Of a stretch of DNA of 26,011 bases, positions 7,205 to 14,953 are shown piece by piece. The notes beneath the pieces are model-generated. The model made no database searches and had not been told where the DNA came from. It saw nothing but the letters and a program-made list of their open reading frames with translations. Position 1 is the first letter of the stretch. Every line of letters begins with the position of its first letter. Location of the stretch: the NCBI GenBank assembly GCA_937915925.1, contig CALGGM010000091.1, positions 1 through 26,011 of the forward strand, written 5' to 3'. A program made the translations under genes and the position numbers. The DNA is from an uncultured Clostridia bacterium (GTDB taxonomy: Bacteria > Bacillota > Clostridia > Christensenellales > CAG-138).

Positions 7205-7233
7205 TTGACACGGGCTCGCGGAAGCAGTACATT
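7205..7233 (+). promoter_or_regulatory. Promoter of glyA-folD
   Basis: A perfect TTGACA (7205-7210), a 17-base spacer and TACATT (7228-7233) lie about 75 bases before the glyA start. The leader holds a small GCGC hairpin but no riboswitch that I could recognise. Confidence 0.65.
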
Positions 7234-7306
7234 TAACATAGTGAAGAAGGCGCGTTTTGCGCTGAAAAAAGCATCCTAAACACAACATCACAGAGGAGGA
7301 AAACAC

Positions 7307-8557
7307 ATGGTAAACGAGGCATTGAAGCAGTTGATGGCGTATGATCCGGAGATCGGCGCGGCAATGCAGGACGAGCTGAACCGTCAGCGCGGCAATCTCG
7401 AGCTGATCGCTTCCGAGAACATCGTTTCCGAACAGGTTCTGATGGCGATGGGCAGCGTTCTGACGAACAAGTACGCGGAGGGCTATCCCGGCAAGCGTTA
7501 CTACGGCGGCTGCCAGTTTGTCGACGTGGTGGAGACCCTTGCGATCGAACGCGCAAAGAAGCTGTTCGGCTGCGATTACGCTAACGTTCAGCCGCATTCC
7601 GGCGCACAGGCGAACATGGCGGTGTTCTTTGCGGTGCTGGAGCCGGGCGACACCTTCATGGGCATGGACCTTTCTAACGGCGGTCATCTCACCCACGGCA
7701 GCCCCGTCAACATGTCCGGCAAATACTTCAAGTGCGTTTCCTACGGCGTAGACGAAAACGGCGTCATCGACTATGAGGACGTCCGTAATAAGGCGCTCGA
7801 ATGCCGTCCGAAGCTGATCGTCGCAGGCGCAAGCGCGTACTGCCGCACGATCGATTTCCCGAAGTTCCGTGAGATCTGCGACGAGGTCGGCGCGGTGCTG
7901 ATGGTCGACATGGCGCACATCGCGGGTCTGGTCGCCGCAGGCGAGCATCCCTCCCCCTTCCCCTATGCGGACGTGGTCACCACCACCACGCACAAGACGC
8001 TGCGCGGTCCGCGCGGCGGTCTGATCCTCGCAAACCAGGCGGCTGCCGATAAGTTCAACTTCAACAAGGCGATCTTCCCGGGCATCCAGGGCGGTCCTTT
8101 GATGCACGTGATCGCGGGCAAGGCAGTCGCATTCCAGGAAGCCATGAAGCCCGAGTTCAAGGCATATCAGCATCAGGTCGTGCTGAACGCGAAGGCGCTT
8201 GCTGACGCGCTCGTCGCGGAGGGTCTTAAGATCGTTTCCGGCGGCACGGACAACCACCTCATGCTGCTCGACCTCATCGGTCTCGACGTTTCCGGCAAGG
8301 CGCTGCAGAACCGTCTCGACGAGGTCCACATCACCGTCAACAAGAACACCGTCCCCGGCGAGCCGAGAAGCCCGTTCGTGACCTCCGGCGTCCGCATCGG
8401 CACGCCCGCCGTCACGACCCGCGGTCTCAAAGAGGAAGACATGAAAACGATCGCGCACTGCATCGCGCTCGCGATCAACGACTTCGAGAATTCCAAGGCG
8501 TACATCGAAGCGGAAGTCAAGAAGCTCTGCGATAAGTACCCGATCTACGTGGACTGA
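7307..8557 (+). CDS. glyA: Serine hydroxymethyltransferase
   Basis: The 416-residue cytoplasmic PLP enzyme converts serine and tetrahydrofolate to glycine and 5,10-methylene-THF, the main entry of one-carbon units. Full family length is present. LELIASENIVS (31-41) and NKYAEGYPGKRYYGGC (54-69) are hallmark motifs. Asp201 and His204 (VDMAHIAGL) contact the cofactor, and Lys230 in TTTTHKTLRGPRGG forms the Schiff base. GAGGAGG at 7293-7299 fixes the start. folD follows after 3 bases, so the product of this enzyme is the substrate of the next gene's enzyme. Nothing appears broken. Confidence 0.98.
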   Translation: MVNEALKQLMAYDPEIGAAMQDELNRQRGNLELIASENIVSEQVLMAMGSVLTNKYAEGYPGKRYYGGCQFVDVVETLAIERAKKLFGCDYANVQPHSGAQANMAVFFAVLEPGDTFMGMDLSNGGHLTHGSPVNMSGKYFKCVSYGVDENGVIDYEDVRNKALECRPKLIVAGASAYCRTIDFPKFREICDEVGAVLMVDMAHIAGLVAAGEHPSPFPYADVVTTTTHKTLRGPRGGLILANQAAADKFNFNKAIFPGIQGGPLMHVIAGKAVAFQEAMKPEFKAYQHQVVLNAKALADALVAEGLKIVSGGTDNHLMLLDLIGLDVSGKALQNRLDEVHITVNKNTVPGEPRSPFVTSGVRIGTPAVTTRGLKEEDMKTIAHCIALAINDFENSKAYIEAEVKKLCDKYPIYVD

Positions 8558-8560
8558 GGT

Positions 8561-9409
8561 ATGGCTGAGATCTTAAAGGGCAAGCCCGTTGCCGCCGCCA
8601 TGGTCGCGCGCATGCGCGAAACCGCGGACGCGCTGAGGGTCAACGGCGTGGAGCCGACCATATGTGTGATCCGCGTGGGCGCACGCGACGACGATCTGTC
8701 CTATGAAAAGGGCGTCATGAAGCGCAGCGCCGAGGTCGGCGTGACCGTGCGGCAGGTCGTGCTTCCGGAGGCCGTTACGCAGGAGCAGTTTGAGCAGGCG
8801 TTCGAAGCGGTAAACTGCGATCCGCTTGTTCACGGCATTCTGCTGTTTCGACCGCTTCCGAAGCACCTCGACGCCGAGCGGATCCGCATGCTGTTCGATC
8901 CCAAAAAGGACGTCGACGGCTGGACGGACGGCTCGCTTGCGGGCGTATACGCAAACGCGAAAACCGGCTTTGCGCCGTGCACTGCACAGGCGGTGATGGA
9001 GCTTCTGCACTACTACGGGATCGATCCGAAGGGCAAGCGCGCCACGGTCATCGGGCGGTCGCTCGTGATCGGGCGTCCCGTCGCGATGCTGCTGATGCAC
9101 GAGAACGCCACCGTCACGGTGTGTCACACAAGGACGCAGGACGTGCCTGCGATCGCGCGGGAAGCGGACATTCTCGTGTGTGCCGCGGGCGTCATGAAGA
9201 GCGTGACCGAAGCGTTTACGAACCCCGGTCAGGTTGTCATCGACGTCGGCATCCATTGGGACGAAGCGAAGGGCGGGCTTTCGGGCGACGTCGATTTCGA
9301 CCGCGTCTCCCCCGTCGTTTCCGCGATCACCCCCGTCCCCGGCGGCGTCGGCGGCATCACCACCTGCGTGCTTTTGGATCACGTGCTGACCGCCGCATCC
9401 CAAGCATAA
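8561..9409 (+). CDS. folD: Methylene-THF dehydrogenase/cyclohydrolase family protein (FolD), altered active site
   Basis: The 282-residue protein belongs to the FolD family, which oxidises 5,10-methylene-THF to methenyl-THF and then hydrolyses it to 10-formyl-THF. The Rossmann segment VIGRSLVIGRPVAMLL, the KDVDG motif (116-120) and the closing TPVPGGVGGITT motif are all present. In an ungapped alignment with E. coli FolD (offset 2), Tyr50 is kept (Tyr48) and Asp121 is kept (Asp119). The catalytic Lys54 is Val52, and Gln98 of the VQLPLP motif is Phe96 (LLFRPLP). Lys50 or Lys54 nearby might substitute. Dehydrogenase activity is likely; cyclohydrolase activity is doubtful. The start lies 3 bases after the glyA stop with GAGG almost touching the ATG, which suggests translational coupling. 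Confidence 0.93.
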   Translation: MAEILKGKPVAAAMVARMRETADALRVNGVEPTICVIRVGARDDDLSYEKGVMKRSAEVGVTVRQVVLPEAVTQEQFEQAFEAVNCDPLVHGILLFRPLPKHLDAERIRMLFDPKKDVDGWTDGSLAGVYANAKTGFAPCTAQAVMELLHYYGIDPKGKRATVIGRSLVIGRPVAMLLMHENATVTVCHTRTQDVPAIAREADILVCAAGVMKSVTEAFTNPGQVVIDVGIHWDEAKGGLSGDVDFDRVSPVVSAITPVPGGVGGITTCVLLDHVLTAASQA

Positions 9410-9420
9410 TCGTATCAAAC

Positions 9421-9463
9421 AAAAAACAGGAAGATTTTCCGGCGGAAGATCTTCCTGTTTTTT
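9421..9463. terminator. Strong bidirectional terminator between folD and the dcw operon
   Basis: A roughly 15 bp stem (9421-9435 with 9449-9463) flanks an inner TTCC/GGAA hairpin. It is bounded by six A on one side and six T on the other. It terminates glyA-folD on the plus strand and offers a TTTTTTGTTTG tract to transcripts arriving on the minus strand, the first good terminator after ftsQ. Confidence 0.85.
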
Positions 9464-9470
9464 CTTTGTC

Positions 9471-9498
9471 GGGGCGCCGAGGTCGTCGCCCCCTACGG
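9471..9498 (-). repeat. GTAGG-flanked hairpin, sixth copy
   Basis: On the minus strand it reads CCGTAGG, then a stem with one mismatch (GGGGCG...CGCCCC as the outer pairs, 9471-9476 and 9487-9492), then G. It has the same design as the cluster at 254-457. Confidence 0.7.
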
Positions 9499-9505
9499 AG
9501 ACAAA

Positions 9506-9556
9506 ATGATGCGGCTTCGCCATGATGCGCTTCGCATGATGCGTGCCTTCGGCACG
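9506..9556 (+). repeat. Three tandem ATGATGCG units, each with a TTC/CTT-loop hairpin
   Basis: The units at 9506-9521, 9522-9535 and 9536-9556 each begin ATGATGCG and contain a mini-hairpin: GGC-TTC-GCC, GCG-CTT-CGC and CGTGCC-TTC-GGCACG. A fourth, degenerate TTGATG follows. No coding role is apparent. They lie in the gene-free stretch 9410-9717. Confidence 0.7.
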
Positions 9557-9588
9557 TTGATGACGGATTGTGAAAATGTGATATGCCC

Positions 9589-9613
9589 TGTAGGGACGGC
9601 CATTGGTCGTCCG
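9589..9613 (+). repeat. GTAGG-flanked hairpin, seventh copy
   Basis: TGTAGG is followed by the stem GGACGGCC/GGTCGTCC (9594-9601 and 9605-9612, one G-T pair), the loop ATT and a closing G. The stem is almost the same as the fifth copy at 438-456. Confidence 0.75.
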
Positions 9614-9635
9614 CTTTTTGCTGCAGGGAAGATTC

Positions 9636-9706
9636 TTCGTCGCTTCCACTTCGTTACAGAGGAAGATCGCACGCTTCCCGCGCGTACCATGCTCCTCAGA
9701 ATGACA
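9636..9706 (-). repeat. Dispersed intergenic repeat, copy 2
   Basis: This holds the exact 27-base match (9664-9690) to copy 1 at 152-178, in the opposite orientation. On the minus strand it is preceded by GTCATTCTGAGGAGC, a motif common in dispersed repeats of many bacterial genomes (from general knowledge, not a search). It abuts the ftsQ stop codon. Confidence 0.75.
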
Positions 9707-9717
9707 CACAAGCTTCA

Positions 9718-11112
9718 TCAGCCGGTAAACGGATCCTCCTGGTGCGGCATGGGCGTGGCGGCAGGCACGTAGGGCTGATCGTCCGGCGATTCGTCCGGCT
9801 CGGCGCCCGGCGTTTCGACCGGCTGTTCGCCCGTTCCTTCGCCCGGCGAATTCGTCGGTCCGACCGACGGCGGCGCGAGCGTCGGCATGACATAGCCCGG
9901 CTCATACGGCGAGATATTGACGCCGCCCTTGCTGTACAGATAGATCGTAACGGTGGAGCGTCCGCCGCGGATGAACGCCGCCGCTTCGTCCATGATCTCC
10001 GTCCAATGCTTCTGTAAGAGCATCAGCTTCGTCTCAAGGTTCGACGTGTCGCCGACCTCGATCGTGTACGACGCGCCCTCGACATACATGCGGATCTGCA
10101 TGAGCTCGGTCATATCGATGCGGTTGATGCGCGGCGTGCGCTCCAAAATCCCGTGCTCCTTGAGCTTCGTGAGAAGCCGGATCAGCGCCGCGACCTGAAT
10201 GTCGCTCGAATCGCCGAGCCGCGCGCCGTTGACCGCGCTCGAAATGTTCATGCCGTCGGCGATCAGAAGCCCGTTCGTGCTCTCCGCCGCGGCGTTCAGA
10301 ACCGTTCCGTTTTCGTCGATGACCGCAAGGTATTCGTTCTGCGGACCCCAGCGCACGCATGCCGCTTCCTCGCGCTTGTTGACCGTGACATAGAACGTCG
10401 ACGGGAACGAATAGCGCACCGACGCGTCGAGATACGGGTCCGCGTTCTGGATGTGCTTTTCGACGTCCGACGTCGAGATGAACAGCGCGCTGCGCTTGCC
10501 GACCTTGTTCGAAAGCCCGGTCAGCTCCGTGATGCGCTCCTCGCTGTAGCCGCTCGGCACGTTCATGATGCGGATGGTCGACACGCGCGTGATGATCCAC
10601 GTCAGCACCGCGAGCCCCAGAAGCGCAAGGACCCCGAGCAGGAACGTCGACGCGCTGCGGCGGCGGCGCTTCTTGCGCTCCGCGCGCTTCAGCTCCGCCT
10701 TTTTCGCTTCCTCGCGGGCGCGCTTCTTTGCGCGCGCGTCCGCTCTTGCCCGCGCTTCGTCGTACTCGCGCTTCGCCTCGGTGTCGTGCTGCACGACCAC
10801 GGTCGTTGCATGCGGCGCGTTCTTGCGCTTTCCGTAGCGTTCCTTTTTCTTTTTCTTATCGACACGCCTTCCGTACCGGTCGAAGTGGAACGTCTGCGCG
10901 CCCGCGGGCTTGTCCGTTTCCTCCGGCTCGGTAGGCTCGTCCTCGATTTCCGGAGCGTCGGGACCGTCGCTTTCGTCGTACGGTTCCTCCTCCGGTTCGG
11001 GTTCTTCGGCGTCCTCCCCGTCCGGACCGAACAGGTCGATCGAATCGACGCTGCCCGCGTCCTCGTCGAACAGGAAGCTCGTTTTATCCCCGTTTTTCTT
11101 CTTCCTCGCCAA
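9718..11112 (-). CDS. ftsQ: Cell division protein FtsQ/DivIB
   Basis: The 464-residue single-pass protein of the divisome scaffolds FtsL/FtsB and the septal synthase. The cytoplasmic part is long (1-155), with an acidic Glu/Asp-rich stretch (33-67) and then a Lys/Arg-rich coiled region (85-153). The membrane segment is 156-176. A POTRA domain (about 178-247) and a beta domain (to about 393) follow outside, then a Pro/Thr/Glu-rich tail (405-464). Identity rests on architecture, the POTRA-like SYSEERITELTGL region and position as last dcw gene. The start is TTG at 11112 with AAGGA upstream, overlapping the end of murA by 29 bases; no ATG would keep the cytoplasmic domain. The charged N-terminus and tail make it longer than many relatives. 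Confidence 0.92.
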   Translation of the reverse strand: MARKKKNGDKTSFLFDEDAGSVDSIDLFGPDGEDAEEPEPEEEPYDESDGPDAPEIEDEPTEPEETDKPAGAQTFHFDRYGRRVDKKKKKERYGKRKNAPHATTVVVQHDTEAKREYDEARARADARAKKRAREEAKKAELKRAERKKRRRRSASTFLLGVLALLGLAVLTWIITRVSTIRIMNVPSGYSEERITELTGLSNKVGKRSALFISTSDVEKHIQNADPYLDASVRYSFPSTFYVTVNKREEAACVRWGPQNEYLAVIDENGTVLNAAAESTNGLLIADGMNISSAVNGARLGDSSDIQVAALIRLLTKLKEHGILERTPRINRIDMTELMQIRMYVEGASYTIEVGDTSNLETKLMLLQKHWTEIMDEAAAFIRGGRSTVTIYLYSKGGVNISPYEPGYVMPTLAPPSVGPTNSPGEGTGEQPVETPGAEPDESPDDQPYVPAATPMPHQEDPFTG

Positions 11113-12364
11113 TGCTTTCTTCCTTTCGTGTGACCGATCCGCCCAAGAGCCCGATCACGCTGTCCATACTCTCATATCCGCGCTCGATCCGTTCGGCGTG
11201 CAGGACCTTTGTATCGCCCTCCGCGAACAGTCCCGCCAGCACCATCGCCGCGCCGCCGCGCAGATCGTGCGCCGTGACGCACGCGCCGTGCAGCTTCCGT
11301 ACGCCCGTTATGATCGCCGTGCGATCCAGGATGCGGTTTTCCGCACCCATCTTTTTCAATTCCTGTGCGTGCTTGAAGCGGTTTTCAAACACGTTTTCCA
11401 CCAGCACCGAGGTCCCTTCCGATACCGACAGCAGGGTAAACAGCTGCGGCTGCAGGTCGGTGGGAAAGCCCGGGTACGGGCGCGTTTCCGTAAAACCGAC
11501 GCCGCGAAGCGCCTTTGCCCGCACGCGCACCGCGTCCGCTTTGCGCGTGACCTCCGCGCCGCACTCCGCAAGCTTGAAAAGCAGCGTGTCGACCGTCTCC
11601 GGATCGAGATCGGTCACCGTGACGTCGCCGCCCGTGATCGCGCCGGCAATGAGATATGTGCCCGCGGCGATGCGATCCGGCATAATGCGAAACGCCGTTC
11701 CGTGCCCCTCCGGCACCCCGTCGATGACGACCGTCGGCGTGCCCGCGCCGCGAACCCGAAACCCGCAAGCGCATAGGAACCGTTCGAGATCGACGATCTC
11801 CGGCTCGCACGCGGCGTTACGGACCGTCGTTTGCCCCTTTGCCCGACACGCGGCGAGCATGATGTTTTCGGTCGCGCCGACGCTCGGATAATCGAGATCG
11901 ACGACGCCGCCCGTGATCGCGCCCCTGCAGCGAATGCGTCCGCCGCGTTCCTCGACCTCGGCGCCGAGCCGCTTCAAGCCCTTCAGATGCAGGTCGATCG
12001 GTCGGTTGCCGATCTCACACCCGCCGGGGTACGGCGCGTCGGCGTCGCCGAAGCGCGAAAGCACCGAGCCGAGCAGAAAGATCGAGGACCGAAGCTCGCC
12101 CGACAGCGCGGTCGGCAGAACAAAGGAATCCGCCGTGCAGCTGTCCACAGTCAATGCGCCGCGCTCTTCAACGACGGTGCAGCCGAGCGTTTTTAAGATC
12201 CGCAGCATGTTCTGTACGTCGCGGATCATCGGGCAGTTCAAAAGCCGAATCGGCTCCTTGATGAGCAGCGTCGCCGCAAGGATCGGCAGCGCCGCGTTCT
12301 TGGACCCCTGCACCGAAACCGTTCCGTTTAACGCGCGCCCGCCCCGAACAAGCCAGTATGACAT
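11084..12364 (-). CDS. murA: UDP-N-acetylglucosamine 1-carboxyvinyltransferase
   Basis: The 426-residue cytoplasmic enzyme transfers enolpyruvate from PEP to UDP-GlcNAc, the first committed step of peptidoglycan synthesis. Lys22 (GSKNAALPILAATLL) and Cys116 (YPGGCEIGNRPIDLH) match the catalytic Lys22 and Cys115 of E. coli; the Cys predicts fosfomycin sensitivity. I chose ATG 12364 because GGAAGGG lies 9 bases upstream and MSYWLVRGGRALNG aligns with family N-termini. An in-frame ATG at 12394 would add ten residues but has no ribosome binding site. It ends inside the start of ftsQ. The position before ftsQ is usual for Clostridia, although murG, which often precedes it, is missing. Confidence 0.96.
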   Translation of the reverse strand: MSYWLVRGGRALNGTVSVQGSKNAALPILAATLLIKEPIRLLNCPMIRDVQNMLRILKTLGCTVVEERGALTVDSCTADSFVLPTALSGELRSSIFLLGSVLSRFGDADAPYPGGCEIGNRPIDLHLKGLKRLGAEVEERGGRIRCRGAITGGVVDLDYPSVGATENIMLAACRAKGQTTVRNAACEPEIVDLERFLCACGFRVRGAGTPTVVIDGVPEGHGTAFRIMPDRIAAGTYLIAGAITGGDVTVTDLDPETVDTLLFKLAECGAEVTRKADAVRVRAKALRGVGFTETRPYPGFPTDLQPQLFTLLSVSEGTSVLVENVFENRFKHAQELKKMGAENRILDRTAIITGVRKLHGACVTAHDLRGGAAMVLAGLFAEGDTKVLHAERIERGYESMDSVIGLLGGSVTRKEESIGEEEEKRG

Positions 12365-12421
12365 CTTTTTCGTCCCTTCCGCAAGATATAGCATCTTATG
12401 CGGCGGGACGAAGGAATGTGC

Positions 12422-13582
12422 TTACGTGCGCGGGTTCGTGTCGCGCGAAATGCTCAACAGAAGTCCCATTGCGGCAAGGAAGACCAGCAGCGACGTCCCC
12501 CCTGCCGATATGAACGGAAGCGCCTGCCCGGTCGTGGGCAGCAGCCCCGTAACAACGCCGATGTTGACAAAGACCTGGAATCCGAAAACGATCGAAATAC
12601 CTGCGGCAAGAAGGCTTCCGAAGCGGTTTCTGCAGCGCATCGCAATGATGATCCCGCGGAACACGATCCACGCGTACATCAGAATGACGATCAGTCCCCC
12701 GATAAAGCCGAACTCCTCGCACAGGATCGCGAAGATAAAGTCCGATTCGCCGTAGGTCATGTACAGAAGCTTTTGATAGCTGTTGTTCAAGCCCTTTCCG
12801 AAGAACCCGCCCGAGCCGATCGCATAGAACGACTGTAAAAGCTGATACCCGGTTCCCTGCGGGTCGAGCTCGGGGTTCGAAAACGAAGTCAGACGGTCGA
12901 CGCGGTAGTCTGCCGCAAACGCCAGTGCCACAACGGCGATAACCGCCAGCACGCCGAGGATCAGAAGCTGCTTGATATCGCAGCCGCCGAGGTACAGCAG
13001 AACAACGCCGATGAACCCGATGATAACCGCCATCGACATGTTCGGCTGCAGCATGACGAGACCCGCAATAAATCCGATTGCGATCAGCATCGGCAGCATA
13101 CCGTAGCGGAACGTGTTCATCTCGTTGCGGTGACGCGACATGTACGAGCACATGAAGATCATGAGACCGAACTTCGCAAGCTCGGACGGCTGAATCGAGA
13201 TACCGGCGACGTTCAGCCAGCGCTTGCCGCCGTTCAAGTTCTGCCCCCACAGAAGAACCGCGATGAGCAGCAGGATCGAGACCGCAAGGAACAGCGAACG
13301 CAGGCGCTCGACGACGCGATAGTCGATCAGCGAGATCAGAAGCATCGTCGGGTACCCGATCAGCAGGTACACGAGCTGACGCTTGAGGTAGTAGAAGCTG
13401 TCGTTGTTCGCGCCGGAATAGTGCTGCGCGTAGTAGTAGCTGGCGGAGAAGATCATGACGAGCCCGAACGCGCAGAGTATGGAAATCACGAGCAGGATGG
13501 AAAAGTCCATCTTGCCGCGTGTGAGCTGCGCGTTTCTGAGCCGCTTCAGGACCGATTCTTTTTTTGCCGCCGTATTCGCCAT
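12422..13582 (-). CDS. ftsW: Septal peptidoglycan polymerase FtsW (SEDS family)
   Basis: The 386-residue polytopic membrane protein (about ten membrane segments between 26 and 378) polymerises lipid II into glycan strands together with its partner transpeptidase. SEDS hallmarks are visible: KRWLNVAGISIQPSELAK (120-137), GTGYQLLQSFYAIGSGG (243-259), GESDFIFAILCEEFGF (279-293) with the likely catalytic Asp281, and TGQALPFISAGGTS. GGAGG lies just upstream of the ATG, 12 bases after the murD stop. The sporulation homologue SpoVE is very similar, but position in the only dcw cluster seen argues for the division role. The partner is probably the PASTA transpeptidase at 17437-19692. Confidence 0.95.
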   Translation of the reverse strand: MANTAAKKESVLKRLRNAQLTRGKMDFSILLVISILCAFGLVMIFSASYYYAQHYSGANNDSFYYLKRQLVYLLIGYPTMLLISLIDYRVVERLRSLFLAVSILLLIAVLLWGQNLNGGKRWLNVAGISIQPSELAKFGLMIFMCSYMSRHRNEMNTFRYGMLPMLIAIGFIAGLVMLQPNMSMAVIIGFIGVVLLYLGGCDIKQLLILGVLAVIAVVALAFAADYRVDRLTSFSNPELDPQGTGYQLLQSFYAIGSGGFFGKGLNNSYQKLLYMTYGESDFIFAILCEEFGFIGGLIVILMYAWIVFRGIIIAMRCRNRFGSLLAAGISIVFGFQVFVNIGVVTGLLPTTGQALPFISAGGTSLLVFLAAMGLLLSISRDTNPRT

Positions 13583-13594
13583 GCTGCCTCCGGT

Positions 13595-14944
13595 TTATTC
13601 GTATGCGCGCGCGATCTCTTTAAACACTCTGCCGCGCGTTTCGTAGTTGTCAAACATATCCCAGCTTGCGCACGCGGGGCTAAGAAGGACGCAGTCGCCG
13701 GGGCTTGCAAGGTCTTTTGCCTTGTCCACAGCGCCCTTGAACGTGTCCGCCGTGTGCATGATGCCTTCATACCCGTGCGCCTTTGCGCAGTCGAGAATCT
13801 GTTGCTTCGTATCGCCGAGCACGACGCACGCCTTCACAATCGGCGTAAACGCGTCGAACAGCTCGTCAAACCCGATGTGCTTGTCGTAACCGCCGAGCAG
13901 CAGCACGGTCGGCTTTTTCATCGCTTCGATCGCGCGGATCGTGCTTGCGGGGTTCGTGCCCTTCGAATCGTTGATGTAATCGACGCCCGCCTTCGTGCAG
14001 ACGTACTCGATGCGGTGTTCGACGCCCGCAAAGGTCTTGAAGACCTCCACGATCGTTTCCGGCGCAATGCCCTGCGACAGACCCAACAGCGCGCACAGCA
14101 TGGCGTTTTCGAGGTTGTGGTTGCCGGGGATGCGGATCTCATCGGCGTGCATCAGTTCATGCTCCTCGCCGTTCATCCGGTACACGAGCATGCCGTCACG
14201 CACGAACATGCCGTTTTTCACCTCTTCCTTGCGGGAGAAGTACAGCACGTGCGCAGGCGTTCTGGATGCGAAGCCGCGCACCGTTTCGTCGTCCCAGTTC
14301 AGAACCGCGTAATCGTCCGCGGTCTGGTTATCGAGGATCTTCGCCTTCGCCTCGATGTAGTTTTCCATCGTGCCGAAGTGATCGAGATGGTCCGGCGTGA
14401 TGTTGCACACGCCCGCCGCCTTTGCGTGGAAGCGGACGTTGCCCTCAAGCTGCAGCGCGGCGGTCTCCGCCACGACGACGTCGCCGGGACGGGTTTCGAG
14501 CGCGTGCGCCGAGATCGCGACGCCGATGTTGCCGAGCACGAAGGTCTTTCTTCCCGCCGCCTTGAAGAGCTCGCCGGTGAGCGCGGTGCAGGTCGTTTTG
14601 CCGTTCGTGCCGGTGATGCACACAAAGTCCGCCTGACTGTAGCGGTAGCCGAGCTCGATCTCCGAAATGACCTCGATGCCGCGGCGTTTCGCCTCAACGA
14701 TGAAGTTGCGTGTCATCGGAATGATGGGGCTCGGGATCAAAAGATCCACGCCGTCCAGAAGGTCCATCGGGTTTGCGCCGAGCTTGACCTCATAGGCGAT
14801 GCCGGAAAGTTGTTCAAACAGTCCCTTGATCTCGGGCTTCATATCGTTGACGATGATGCGGTAATTGTCCTGATACAAAAGACGCGCCGCGGCGACGCCG
14901 CTCTTTGCCATACCCACGATCAACGCGGTTTTTTGTTTTGCCAT
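13595..14944 (-). CDS. murD: UDP-N-acetylmuramoyl-L-alanine--D-glutamate ligase
   Basis: The 449-residue cytoplasmic Mur ligase adds D-glutamate to UDP-MurNAc-L-Ala with ATP. The N-terminal Rossmann-like domain begins ALIVGMAKSGVAAA. The ATP-binding loop is CITGTNGKTTCTAL (around 110-122). NITPDHLDHFGTMENYIEAK and YINDSKGTNPAST are typical of the family. The segment usually read as ExSSFQLE is AETAALQLE here, a mild deviation. The start is fixed by TAAGGAGG, in which the TAA is the mraY stop codon, so translation of the two is probably coupled. Confidence 0.96.
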   Translation of the reverse strand: MAKQKTALIVGMAKSGVAAARLLYQDNYRIIVNDMKPEIKGLFEQLSGIAYEVKLGANPMDLLDGVDLLIPSPIIPMTRNFIVEAKRRGIEVISEIELGYRYSQADFVCITGTNGKTTCTALTGELFKAAGRKTFVLGNIGVAISAHALETRPGDVVVAETAALQLEGNVRFHAKAAGVCNITPDHLDHFGTMENYIEAKAKILDNQTADDYAVLNWDDETVRGFASRTPAHVLYFSRKEEVKNGMFVRDGMLVYRMNGEEHELMHADEIRIPGNHNLENAMLCALLGLSQGIAPETIVEVFKTFAGVEHRIEYVCTKAGVDYINDSKGTNPASTIRAIEAMKKPTVLLLGGYDKHIGFDELFDAFTPIVKACVVLGDTKQQILDCAKAHGYEGIMHTADTFKGAVDKAKDLASPGDCVLLSPACASWDMFDNYETRGRVFKEIARAYE

Positions 14945-14953
14945 AAATCCTCC

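Noticed and set aside
7234..7306. Folate or glycine riboswitch in the glyA leader
   Set aside because: The leader is short and shows only one small GCGC hairpin; I could not find the conserved core of either riboswitch class.
7043..8458. Minus-strand open frame (471 codons) opposite glyA
   Set aside because: The opposite strand encodes a full-length, motif-perfect serine hydroxymethyltransferase; the antisense product has no family features.
12365..12394. Upstream start for murA adding MLYLAEGTKK
   Set aside because: There is no ribosome binding site before it; the ATG at 12364 has one and aligns with family N-termini.
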